Shown here: positions 1 to 8,039 of the stretch, in pieces | Position numbering within the stretch: the stretch's first letter is position 1 | How the letters are laid out: every line of letters begins with the position of its first letter | Origin: an uncultured Acholeplasmatales bacterium | GTDB lineage: Bacteria; Bacillota_I; Bacilli_A; Acholeplasmatales; Anaeroplasmataceae | Direction: 5' to 3' | Assembly: GCA_944324705.1 (NCBI GenBank) | Contig: CALUXI010000004.1 | Location: 25,196 to 89,195, forward strand | Length of the DNA stretch: 64,000 nucleotides | The notes under the pieces: generated by a model | Seen by the model: only the letters and a program-made list of their open reading frames with translations | Database searches by the model: none | What the model was told of the DNA's origin: nothing | Translations under genes and position numbers: made by a program

Positions 1-95
1 TCTTTTATACTGTCGTTGTCACATGATGTTAAAACGAATGTAAAAGATAAAACTAACAATATCATTGCAAAAACTGAAAATATTTTGTTTTTCAT
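1..95 (-). CDS. Lipoprotein, N-terminal part only (runs off the window)
   Basis: Reading leftwards from an ATG at 93-95 gives an open frame to the window edge, with a classic lipoprotein signal peptide: Lys-rich N-terminus, a hydrophobic core of about 17 residues, then the lipobox LTSC followed by Asp-Asn-Asp. A good ribosome binding site (AGAAGGAGATG) lies just upstream. The mature protein should be lipid-anchored on the outer face of the membrane. Only 31 codons are visible, so the function (solute-binding protein or other) cannot be told. Confidence 0.75.
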   Translation of the reverse strand, partial: MKNKIFSVFAMILLVLSFTFVLTSCDNDSIK

Positions 96-227
96 AAACA
101 TTCATCTCCTTCTGTAATATTTTAACAATAAATATTGAAAACTACAATAGAAATACAAATTTGAATCATGAATATGAAATTACTTTCTTTAATATTCATA
201 GTATTAAATTATATTATAATCAGCAAT

Positions 228-281
228 AAAAAATACCTATAGAATAGTTTTCAATGTTTAGTGAATTCTCTTCTATAGGTA
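228..281 (-). terminator. Rho-independent terminator after the recombinase remnant
   Basis: A perfect 11-bp inverted repeat (271-281 with 234-244) encloses a 26-nt loop and, read on the minus strand, is followed by a run of U. It lies about 40 bp beyond the stop of the recombinase-like fragment and insulates it from the lipoprotein gene. Confidence 0.6.
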
Positions 282-316
282 CAATTTTCTTACTGGTTAT
301 ATTATTTACTTTTTTA

Positions 317-742
317 TTACCACTCTAATAGGAAATGATTCCATCTTTTCTTTCTTCTTGAACCATCTTCTTGTAAATCGAATGTCCAAAATGAATATTT
401 AACATCTAATTTCGAAATTACTGTGTATTCTTTACTTTTAGAAGAGTTATCATCCATATCAAATACGTATGTAACTAACTGTGGATTAAATTCACCATTA
501 TTGTCTTTACCACCAACGATAACTCTATCGATTAGTTCCGAAAACACCTCAGGATCAAATACTAAGATTGTATCCGTTGATAAGATTTTTTCTTTAATTG
601 CTTCAAGCTTATCTTTAAATAGTTTTCTAGCAATTTGCTGGTCTTGGATATCTTTAATTTCCTTTTTTTCTAGGATTTTACTACTTAAGTATTCAGCCTT
701 CAAATCGTAATGAGCATTATATCTATAAGACCAAATAGTCAT
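317..742 (-). pseudogene. C-terminal remnant of a serine site-specific recombinase
   Basis: The frame codes for 141 residues. A charged, helix-rich start (about residues 15-60) leads into a segment reading VFSELIDRVIVGGKDNNG and a following TYVF. This resembles the last conserved stretch of large serine recombinases, where a Phe...Leu-Ile-(D/E)-(R/K)-(V/I)-I-(V/I) element follows a coiled coil. The catalytic resolvase domain, recombinase domain and zinc ribbon of the family (450-550 residues) are all missing, and nothing in the 180 bp upstream restores them. It is best read as a broken mobile-element gene. The assignment rests on motif memory only; a small unrelated hypothetical protein is the alternative. 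Confidence 0.5.
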
Positions 743-775
743 TATATGTTTTTATAAACAGGCCTTAATTCTTTT

Positions 776-858
776 ATCTATTCATTTTATGGTGTTTACT
801 ATAAAATTAGGATGAACTATAGATTATCTCTTTTTTAAACTTTTAAAGTAACTTTTAA
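776..858. repeat. Imperfect direct repeat, copy A (left of fic)
   Basis: This copy shares an opening block ATCTATTCATTTTAT, then ACTATAGATT, then a CTCTTTTTT-AACTTTTAAA block with copy B at 2353-2418, in the same order. It carries about 17 extra bases in the middle. Together the copies bracket the fic gene. Confidence 0.55.
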
Positions 859-923
859 ACCTATCAAAGAAATAGATTTAGTAATATAGACATTCAATTT
901 ATAATCAACTAACATATTAAGTT

Positions 924-2030
924 TTACTCAGCAAATCCCAAGTCAGATATTTTTAGGCTTTCATATTCATAAGATAAATTATAACTTGTTATTCTAGTTG
1001 TACCTGAATTAGGAATTAAAATTCCTTTTTCTACCCATTCAATCATCCATTTAGATATTGCCCTTGGTGTTACCTTAAATAATTCAGCCAGTTCTTTATT
1101 TTTAATTACTTTTTTTCTATTTTCTAAACAGTAACGTAATAAAGTTAAATCCTTTTTATTCAAACCTTTTAAAAGTTCATTAGATTGTTTTTTAGAAACC
1201 TCAAAAGCTTGTTCATAGACTTTCTCTGCATTGAGTGCCATTATCTTACAGAAATATTCTATCCATATTTCTAAATGAGGTGGATTTTCTCTTCCCATAT
1301 AAAATAACGCCGGCAATCCCATTTGTATGGATTCATAATAGCCATTTAAATCAGACATATAGTATTCTTCAAATGAATTAAATCCCTTAAAATCATATTT
1401 ATGTTGCATTAAAACATATGTAGCTAATGCTCTAGAGGTTCTACCATTACCATCCGTAAATGGATGTATTGTTACGAGTGCATAATGCATAATTGCAGAT
1501 AAAATTGGAGCAGGTAAATTTTGATTATTATAATACCAATTAATTAATTCATCCATTAATGGTTCAATATCGTTGTATTCAGGTGGTATATATTCAGCTG
1601 CTTTAGTTACTGAATCATACACAGCAAACAATACTCCTGGTGGCATTTGTCCTCTTAACGGAATACGTATAAGTTTACCTTGTCTTTGAATAATATCATG
1701 CAATTTAAAAATGAATTCCTTATCAATTTTTGTATTCTTATCATTTTCCTCTTCCAAAAAAGTTAATGCATCCCAATAATTTTGAACTTCTTGTTCAGCA
1801 GTTAAACGCTTAAAATCATTCTTATTGGCAATAACCTTTTCTACCTGATTATAAGAAAGAACATTTCCTTCTATGCTTGTAGAGAAATGTGTTTTCTTTA
1901 ACTTAGCTTCATACATTAACTTTTGTCTTTCCCTTGTAGGTAAGAATAAATAATCTAATGCTGTTTTATATTTTTCAATTTTTATTAAATAATTGACTAA
2001 TTCATTTGTATATTTAAATTCTAATTTCAT
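924..2030 (-). CDS. fic: Fic family protein (AMPylase-type) with C-terminal helix-turn-helix
   Basis: Fic proteins transfer AMP, or more rarely other groups, from nucleotides to a hydroxyl side chain of a target protein. The 368-residue product carries the core motif HPFTDGNGRTSRA (about residues 190-202), with the catalytic His, the acidic metal ligand and the Gly-Asn-Gly-Arg anion hole intact. An N-terminal STSIEGN stretch (about residues 51-57) fits the inhibitory helix motif of class II Fic proteins, in which a Glu blocks ATP binding until released. The last 80 residues contain a winged-HTH-like segment (KELAELFKVTPRAISKWM), so it may bind its own promoter. It is a single gene with no antitoxin partner beside it and sits in an accessory region between repeats. 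The cellular target cannot be deduced. Confidence 0.9.
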   Translation of the reverse strand: MKLEFKYTNELVNYLIKIEKYKTALDYLFLPTRERQKLMYEAKLKKTHFSTSIEGNVLSYNQVEKVIANKNDFKRLTAEQEVQNYWDALTFLEEENDKNTKIDKEFIFKLHDIIQRQGKLIRIPLRGQMPPGVLFAVYDSVTKAAEYIPPEYNDIEPLMDELINWYYNNQNLPAPILSAIMHYALVTIHPFTDGNGRTSRALATYVLMQHKYDFKGFNSFEEYYMSDLNGYYESIQMGLPALFYMGRENPPHLEIWIEYFCKIMALNAEKVYEQAFEVSKKQSNELLKGLNKKDLTLLRYCLENRKKVIKNKELAELFKVTPRAISKWMIEWVEKGILIPNSGTTRITSYNLSYEYESLKISDLGFAE

Positions 2031-2048
2031 AATATCATCTCCGCATTT

Positions 2049-2077
2049 ATTATAAAAAAATAAGGAACAAAAATCAA
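2049..2077 (-). promoter_or_regulatory. fic promoter
   Basis: On the minus strand TTGATT (2072-2077) and a perfect TATAAT (2049-2054) are separated by exactly 17 bp, about 20 bp before the fic start codon. One copy of the GTTCCTTATT element lies within the spacer. Confidence 0.65.
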
Positions 2078-2105
2078 CATTTTCGTTCCTTATTAGTTCC
2101 TTATT
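2059..2105. promoter_or_regulatory. Operator-like array in the fic promoter
   Basis: The 10-mer GTTCCTTATT occurs at 2085-2094 and 2096-2105 as an almost adjacent direct repeat, and in perfect inverted form at 2059-2068. The inverted copy lies between -35 and -10 of the fic promoter and the other two lie just upstream of -35. This is the geometry of a repressor operator. The HTH at the end of the Fic protein is a natural candidate for binding it (inference). Confidence 0.6.
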
Positions 2106-2592
2106 TTCTGCTATTTGTTCTCTTTTTTATAAACCATCCTTAATGAAATGTGAGACATACAACGATTTTGAGACAACTATACACGATATCAATTTGAATT
2201 CAAACCAAACTATCTCATCATAAGTACATTTTTGCAATAAGTTTACCTTTCATAATAATGTAACTACTTAAAACGATAACACCATTGCTTTTATTATTTC
2301 AAAAATTGCCTCAAAAGATATTAATTTTCTTAGTCTAACTTATAATTACTCCATCTATTCATTTTATAGGATTCACTATAGATTGGCTCTTTTTTCAACT
2401 TTTAAAATCACTTTTTTTGTTCTAGCAATGTGACTGATTCAACAGTAATATCTCTTTCCCACAAAGATCATGATTCGGACTAACTCATATTTGAATTTGG
2501 ATATCCAAATTCAGTGCTTGATAAGACATACATACCCTTTTTCATCTTATTATTCGATAGAATATTGAACCTGACTTTCTCATATCCTTCTG
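2106..2592. other. Gene-poor interval between fic and the exonuclease gene
   Basis: No convincing coding frame is seen on either strand over nearly 500 bp. It holds repeat copy B (2353-2418) and a perfect 22-bp palindrome at 2492-2513 (half-site TGAATTTGGAT). Base composition changes towards its right end, where the higher-GC exonuclease gene begins. It looks like an old insertion or recombination junction. Confidence 0.5.
2353..2418. repeat. Imperfect direct repeat, copy B (right of fic)
   Basis: This is the second copy of the element at 776-858, with the same order of blocks but without the middle insertion. The two copies are about 1.5 kb apart with fic between them, as would be left by insertion or duplication. 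Confidence 0.55.
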
Positions 2593-3435
2593 TTATTGTA
2601 TGCCTATTCCTCTTAAAACATCTTTTGTGGTTATTGCGTTAAAGGCATATGCAAGCTCCACCATAGCGAATGGTAACGGCATAAAATTGCCAAGCTTGAT
2701 AAGCTTATAATTCGTTCTTAATTTTTCGGAGTTTCTAATGATAGATTCTTTAACTGACGGTTTTTTTATATTGTTTGCATTCGCAATTATATTTTCAAGA
2801 GTGCCAAACTCACCGAGCAGCAAGGCTGCTGTTTTTGGACCGACTTTATCTGCGCCTTTGATATTATCCGAGACATCTCCCGTAAGTGATTTGAAATCAG
2901 CGTATTGTAAAGGCGTAATTCCAAATTTTTTATTTATATATTCAGGTGTACATATAACGGTATTATCACCACGATATCTAAGTACCGACACATTATCTGT
3001 TATTAACTGAAAGAAGTCGCTATCAAATGATGAAATAACTATCTCATTTTCTTGACCATAGGTAATAGCATATCCCGCAATCCAGTCATCAGTTTCACAT
3101 GTCTTTGTTTCTGCATATTTGATGCCGAGATAATCAAGTGCAGCATATACATCCTGCAACTGCGAAAACGGGTTATTCTCCTCCGGTATTTCGCTATAAT
3201 TAACCCTGTCAGTTTTATAATCTGGGTCAAGTGCCGAACGGATATTTTCGTGTTCGCCATCAAAAAATACGGCAATATGCGTAGGTTCGGTTTTGCGTAT
3301 TATTTTCAGCAATGCCCCAACAAAACCGAGCGTGCCCTGAATGGCTTTCCCTTGTTTGTTTACTATTCTTGCAGGCATTCCAAAGAACATTTGAAACAGT
3401 AGATTACTGCCATCAATGATTAAAATTCGATTCAT
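2593..3435 (-). CDS. Stand-alone 5'-3' exonuclease (PolI N-domain / FEN family)
   Basis: The 280-residue protein matches the 5'-nuclease domain found at the N-terminus of DNA polymerase I, which removes RNA primers and flaps. It begins with IIDGSNLLFQMFFG (conserved Asp and the helical gateway), has VFFDGEHENIRSAL, an acidic metal-site stretch ETDDWIAGYA, SFDSDFFQLI and TGDVSDNIKGADKVGPKTA, the last being the helix-hairpin-helix. The polymerase and proofreading domains are absent, as in stand-alone nucleases of small-genome Firmicutes and of mobile elements. The start has a good RBS (AAAGGAG). Base use differs from the neighbours: GC-rich codons such as GCC, CCG and GGC are common here and rare around it. 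This suggests recent acquisition. It could serve repair or replication, or come from a phage or conjugative element. Confidence 0.85.
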   Translation of the reverse strand: MNRILIIDGSNLLFQMFFGMPARIVNKQGKAIQGTLGFVGALLKIIRKTEPTHIAVFFDGEHENIRSALDPDYKTDRVNYSEIPEENNPFSQLQDVYAALDYLGIKYAETKTCETDDWIAGYAITYGQENEIVISSFDSDFFQLITDNVSVLRYRGDNTVICTPEYINKKFGITPLQYADFKSLTGDVSDNIKGADKVGPKTAALLLGEFGTLENIIANANNIKKPSVKESIIRNSEKLRTNYKLIKLGNFMPLPFAMVELAYAFNAITTKDVLRGIGIQ

Positions 3436-3462
3436 AACAAATACTCCTTTAATATCCCTGTA

Positions 3463-4797
3463 TTATTTGTGGGAAAGACGTACTACCGTCTCAATATGAC
3501 TAGTTCGAGGAAACAAGTCAACAGGAGTTACTTCAACAACTTGATATGTATCCTTAAGGTAAGCTATATCACGAGCTAGAGTAGCTACATTACATGATAT
3601 ATATACTATGTTTTTTATTTTTGCTTGTTTAACTGCATCTAAAAAAGTTTTATCACAACCCTTACGTGGTGGGTCAAATACCATTTTAGTTATGTTTTTA
3701 GTTTTAACTAATTCTTCTATTTTATCTTCACATTTACCTAAGATAAAAGTAGCATTATTAATATTATTATTAACAGCATTTTCTCTTGCATTAATTATAG
3801 ACGCTTCTACAACTTCAATACCTATTATTTCTTTTACTTTATTAGCTAAAGATAAAGTAATACTTCCCATTCCGCAATATGCATCAATAATAACATCTTC
3901 TTTTGTAGGGTTTAGTAATCTAGTAGCTTCTTTATATAATAATTCTGTCATTAAGTTATTAACTTGCATAAAACTATTAGGCGATACATTATATTTATTA
4001 TTTAATATTTCTTCTTTTAAATAAGTATCACCATATAACAACTTATTAATATTACCTAATAATACATTATTATTTAAATCATTTATATTTAAATAGATTG
4101 AAACAATTTCTTTAATTTCTTTTAATTCATTCACTAAATTAGAAAAATCATAACTAGCTGTAGCTATTAAAACTATCATATATTTATCATATTTACTTTT
4201 ACGACACATTATGGCTCTAAATAGACCTTTTTTAGTAGTTTCATCATAGATAGAAATATTATTTTTTTCTAAATAATTAACAACAATATTTAATATTTTT
4301 TCTAATAAAATAGGTTCTATTAAACACTTTTTACTATCAATTATTTCATGACTATTAGCTTTAAACATACCACAAATTATCTTACCATTTTCTTTCTTAA
4401 AAGGAATGATTGCTTTATTACGATAATTATAAATATTATCATTAGAAATTAAATCATTCATTTTAAAATTATTTATTTTAGCTTGATGAATAATTGTATT
4501 TTTAACTTTATTATACTTAGTTATTTTTTCTAATTCATAAGACATGTGACGCATATTACAACCACCACATGATTGATAAATCGGACAATCTATATTAATT
4601 CTATCTTTTGTTTCTTTTATTACTTTTGTTAAAGTTCCTTCTATATATTTAGATAAAATTTTAGTTATTTTTATTAAACATATTTCGCCAATTAAGGCAC
4701 CAGCAATAAAGATTATTTTTTTATTGTTATAAGCTATTCCTCTACCATCTTTATCCATGCCTTCTATTAAAACTTCTAATTCATCATTAATTTTCAT
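3463..4797 (-). CDS. rlmD: 23S rRNA (uracil-5-)-methyltransferase, RlmD/RumA type
   Basis: This SAM-dependent enzyme makes 5-methyluridine in 23S rRNA (or tRNA in some relatives). It has an N-terminal TRAM RNA-binding domain (about residues 1-60), the [4Fe-4S] ligands in CPIYQSCGGC (about 74-83), the SAM-binding stretch DVIIDAYCGMGSITLSLA, the motif DPPRKGCD and the nucleophile segment YISCN near the end. Length (444) is normal. I chose the second Met at 4797 because the first ATG at 4803 sits directly on the GAGG ribosome binding site, whereas the second lies 6 nt after it. It overlaps the end of the serine dehydratase gene by 11 bp, so the two are cotranscribed. Which uridine it methylates cannot be decided from sequence. 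Confidence 0.9.
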   Translation of the reverse strand: MKINDELEVLIEGMDKDGRGIAYNNKKIIFIAGALIGEICLIKITKILSKYIEGTLTKVIKETKDRINIDCPIYQSCGGCNMRHMSYELEKITKYNKVKNTIIHQAKINNFKMNDLISNDNIYNYRNKAIIPFKKENGKIICGMFKANSHEIIDSKKCLIEPILLEKILNIVVNYLEKNNISIYDETTKKGLFRAIMCRKSKYDKYMIVLIATASYDFSNLVNELKEIKEIVSIYLNINDLNNNVLLGNINKLLYGDTYLKEEILNNKYNVSPNSFMQVNNLMTELLYKEATRLLNPTKEDVIIDAYCGMGSITLSLANKVKEIIGIEVVEASIINARENAVNNNINNATFILGKCEDKIEELVKTKNITKMVFDPPRKGCDKTFLDAVKQAKIKNIVYISCNVATLARDIAYLKDTYQVVEVTPVDLFPRTSHIETVVRLSHK

Positions 4798-5989
4798 TTT
4801 CATCCTCTTTAAAAGTTTTAGCTAAACCACCTTCAGAAGTTTCTTTTAATGAATGTGGCAAAGATAAACCTGTATCTAACATAGTACTTACTACTTTATC
4901 AAAACTAATTTTAGCATCTTTAGGGTTTAAATATAGGGCTAATAATGCCGAATCAATAGCTCTTAAAGCTCCTAAGGCATTACGTTCAATACAAGGAATT
5001 TGAACATATCCTTCAACTGGGTCACATGTTAGACCTAAATTATGTTCAAGAGCTATTTCAGCTGCCCTTTCTATTGTTTCTAAATCACCATTCAATATAT
5101 AAGCTGCATAACTTGCGGCCATTGAACTGGCTGTTCCGACTTCAGCTTGACAACCAGCATAAGCTCCTGATATTGAGGCATTAGTTGCGACTATATTACC
5201 AATTATACCTGCTATTTTAAGCCCATCTATTTCTTGTTTTATGGTTGTGTTATACTTTTCTCTTAAATAAAAGATAACCGCAGGCATTACCCCACAAGCC
5301 CCACAAGTAGGAGCCGTAACTACCTCGCTACCTGACGCATTTTCTTCGGCTACACCATAGGCATAAGCCATGATTTTTCTTTTATCTGCGTCATTATTTA
5401 ATTTTGTTAATGATTTAGCGAAATAAAGTTCTCTAGCTTTACGTTTAACTTTTAATTTACCTGGCAAAACACCAGTTTTACTAATACCACTAATTAAAGC
5501 TTTATGCATTACTTCTATTACTTCTATAAAATAATTGTCTAAATATTCATAACTATTAACATATTCTACTAATGTCATATTTTTTTCTTTTAAATGTTCT
5601 TTGATGGCATTAAAAGTATTTAAAGGATAAATATCTCTTAATTTAGCATTTTGTTCACCTTCAATAACTATATTGCCGCCACCTATTGAATAAAAAACAA
5701 CTTCTTTAACTAATTCATCATTTAAATATCCACGTATTTTTAAAGTATTAGGATGTTTAGTTTCTGTTTTATAATCAAAGATTATTTGACAATTAGGAAG
5801 AGTATCAATTAATATAGCGTCTGTTAAATGCCCTTTGCCAGTTAGAGCTAAACTACCGTATAAATAAACAATAAATTTATTACAATTAGGATATTTTTGT
5901 AAAAAATATAAAGCTGCGTTCTTAGGACCCATTGTATGACTAGAGGATGGACCATTACCTATTTTATAAATTTCTTTTAACGAATACAT
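4787..5989 (-). CDS. sdaA: L-serine dehydratase, single-chain Fe-S type
   Basis: It converts L-serine to pyruvate and ammonia, feeding carbon from amino acids into fermentation. The beta domain (from residue 1, with the signature GPSSSHTMGP) and the alpha domain (APTCGACGVMPA, then GCQAEVG and CDPVEGYVQIPC) are fused in one 400-residue chain, as in E. coli SdaA, rather than split into the SdaAA/SdaAB pair usual in Bacilli. Cys residues for the labile [4Fe-4S] cluster are present. The beta domain is short (about 160 residues). The start codon has a strong RBS (AAAGGAG) inside the end of uvrB and lies 1 bp beyond the uvrB stop, so uvrB-sdaA-rlmD form one transcript. Confidence 0.9.
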   Translation of the reverse strand: MYSLKEIYKIGNGPSSSHTMGPKNAALYFLQKYPNCNKFIVYLYGSLALTGKGHLTDAILIDTLPNCQIIFDYKTETKHPNTLKIRGYLNDELVKEVVFYSIGGGNIVIEGEQNAKLRDIYPLNTFNAIKEHLKEKNMTLVEYVNSYEYLDNYFIEVIEVMHKALISGISKTGVLPGKLKVKRKARELYFAKSLTKLNNDADKRKIMAYAYGVAEENASGSEVVTAPTCGACGVMPAVIFYLREKYNTTIKQEIDGLKIAGIIGNIVATNASISGAYAGCQAEVGTASSMAASYAAYILNGDLETIERAAEIALEHNLGLTCDPVEGYVQIPCIERNALGALRAIDSALLALYLNPKDAKISFDKVVSTMLDTGLSLPHSLKETSEGGLAKTFKEDENEN

Positions 5990-5990
5990 T

Positions 5991-7943
5991 TTACTTTTCT
6001 CCTTTTAATTCCATAATTGCATCTCTAACTTGCGCTGCCATTTCAAAGTTAAGTTCTTTAGCATATTGTAACATTTCTTCGTTCAATCTACTAATTAGCT
6101 CTTCTTTTTCAAGTTTTGTCAATTTCTTATTCTTCTTTGTTTTATCTTCATAATCTTTAATTTGAATTTTAGCTGGAATAGGTTTAACAATCGTTTTAGG
6201 GATAATATTATGTTCTATATTATATTCATTTTGAATTTGTCTTCTTCTAAAAGTTTCATCAATTGCTTCTTTCATTGAAGGAGAAATGCTATCAGCATAC
6301 ATAATAACCTTACCTGAAGCATTACGGGCAGCTCTACCTATAGTTTGAATTAAACTTCTTTCACTTCGCAAAAACCCTTGTTTATCAGCATCTAAAATAC
6401 AAACTAAACTTACTTCTGGTAAATCTAGACCTTCTCTTAATAAGTTAATACCAACTAATACATCATATTTACCAGCTCTTAAATCTCTTAAAATTTCAAG
6501 TCTCTCTAAACTTTTAATTTTAGAATGTAAATATGCCACCTTTAAATCTAATTTCTTTAAATAGGCTGTTAAATCTTCGCTCATTTTAATAGTTAAAGTT
6601 GTAACTAATACTCTTTCATTCTTTTCCATTCGGGCTTTTATTTCAGCATAAATATCATCAACTTGACCTTTAGTTGGTCTAACTTCAATAATCGGATCTA
6701 AAAGTCCGGTAGGTCTAATAATTTGTTCAACAATTGGATATTCTTTTTCAAAATCACCAGGAGTAGCTGATACATATAGTGCATGTTTAATATGCTTATC
6801 AAACTCATTGAAAGTTAGTGGTCTATTATCTAAAGCACTTGGTAAACGAAAACCATAATCAACTAAATTTTGTTTACGTGATCTATCCCCATTATACATT
6901 CCTCTAACTTGGGGCAATGTTACATGAGATTCATCAACAATTAATAAAAAATCATCAGGGAAAAAGTCTAAAAGTGTTGCCGGAGTTTCTCCCTCTTTTC
7001 TTAATGTTAAATGTCTTGAGTAGTTTTCTACACCCGGACAAGTTCCGATTTCTGCTAACATTTCAACATCATAATTAGTTCTTGATTCAATTCTTTCGGC
7101 TTCTAAAGGTTTATTTTCTTTTAAGAATTTATTTCTTTGAACAACTAATTCAGCCTTTATTCGCTTAATTGCTTCATCTAATTTTTCTTTACTAGTCATA
7201 AATAAAGTAGCAGCAAAAATATTAACATATAAAACTTGTTCTAAAGCTTCACCTGTTGTAATATCAAATAATCTAATACGTTCTATTTCATCATCAAAAA
7301 ATTCAATCCTAATACCATTTTTATGTTCAGATGGTTGAATTATTTCGAGTACGTCACCCTTAGATCTAAAACTACCTCTAGCAAAATCTATTTCATTGCG
7401 GGTATATTGCATCTCAATTAGTCTACGCATCAATGCTTTTCTATCATAAGATTCCCCAACTCTCAAACATAACATTGATTTTTTATATTCTTCTGGGTCA
7501 CCTATACCATATATACAAGATACGGAAGCTACTACTATGACATCATCATAATCAATCAAAGCCGCTGTAGCACTATGACGCATTTCATCAATTTCTTCAT
7601 TTATTTTAGCATCTTTTTCAATATAAGTATCACTAGAAGCCACATAAGCCTCTGGTTGATAATAGTCATAATAAGAAATAAAATATTCAACATGATTATG
7701 AGGAAACAACATCTTAATTTCATTATATAATTGACCAGCTAAGGTTTTATTATGGGCTAATATTAAAGTCTTTTTACCATATTTAGCTATGACATTAGCC
7801 ATAGTAAAAGTTTTACCTGTACCGGTAGCACCAAGTAGTGTAACTCTATCATTTCCCTTATTAAAATTATCTATAATTTCATTAATAGCTTTAGGTTGAT
7901 CACCTGTTGGCTTATATTCAGAAACTAAGTCAAAAACTGCCAT
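5991..7943 (-). CDS. uvrB: UvrABC excision nuclease subunit B
   Basis: UvrB verifies DNA damage handed over by UvrA and recruits UvrC for dual incision. The 650-residue protein contains the Walker A motif GATGTGKT (about 38-45), the damage-probing beta-hairpin with [12 protein letters not shown] (about 90-101), the [17 protein letters not shown] box (about 335-351), helicase motifs [14 protein letters not shown] and QTIGRAARN, and the C-terminal UVR domain (about 610-648) that binds UvrC. All domains are complete and the length is normal. It is the first gene of the uvrB-sdaA-rlmD transcript; uvrA is not in the window. Confidence 0.97.
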   Translation of the reverse strand: MAVFDLVSEYKPTGDQPKAINEIIDNFNKGNDRVTLLGATGTGKTFTMANVIAKYGKKTLILAHNKTLAGQLYNEIKMLFPHNHVEYFISYYDYYQPEAYVASSDTYIEKDAKINEEIDEMRHSATAALIDYDDVIVVASVSCIYGIGDPEEYKKSMLCLRVGESYDRKALMRRLIEMQYTRNEIDFARGSFRSKGDVLEIIQPSEHKNGIRIEFFDDEIERIRLFDITTGEALEQVLYVNIFAATLFMTSKEKLDEAIKRIKAELVVQRNKFLKENKPLEAERIESRTNYDVEMLAEIGTCPGVENYSRHLTLRKEGETPATLLDFFPDDFLLIVDESHVTLPQVRGMYNGDRSRKQNLVDYGFRLPSALDNRPLTFNEFDKHIKHALYVSATPGDFEKEYPIVEQIIRPTGLLDPIIEVRPTKGQVDDIYAEIKARMEKNERVLVTTLTIKMSEDLTAYLKKLDLKVAYLHSKIKSLERLEILRDLRAGKYDVLVGINLLREGLDLPEVSLVCILDADKQGFLRSERSLIQTIGRAARNASGKVIMYADSISPSMKEAIDETFRRRQIQNEYNIEHNIIPKTIVKPIPAKIQIKDYEDKTKKNKKLTKLEKEELISRLNEEMLQYAKELNFEMAAQVRDAIMELKGEK

Positions 7944-7996
7944 TTTCTACACCTCATTTATCATTTAATTTTAGCATAAAATTAATCTATAATAAA

Positions 7997-8033
7997 CAAA
8001 AAAAGTCCATAAAAGTATAACTCTTATGAACTT
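7997..8033 (-). terminator. Terminator of the Na/Pi symporter gene
   Basis: A 13-bp stem (8021-8033 with 8003-8015, two G-U pairs) with a 5-nt loop is followed on the minus strand by seven U. It lies 7 bp after the stop of the symporter gene. Confidence 0.8.
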
Positions 8034-8039
8034 CAATTA

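Noticed and set aside
96..227. Imperfect ATGAATAT/ATATTCAT inverted repeat before the partial lipoprotein
   Set aside because: It is only 8 bp with a 16-bp gap and AT-only, so it may be chance; not enough for an operator call.
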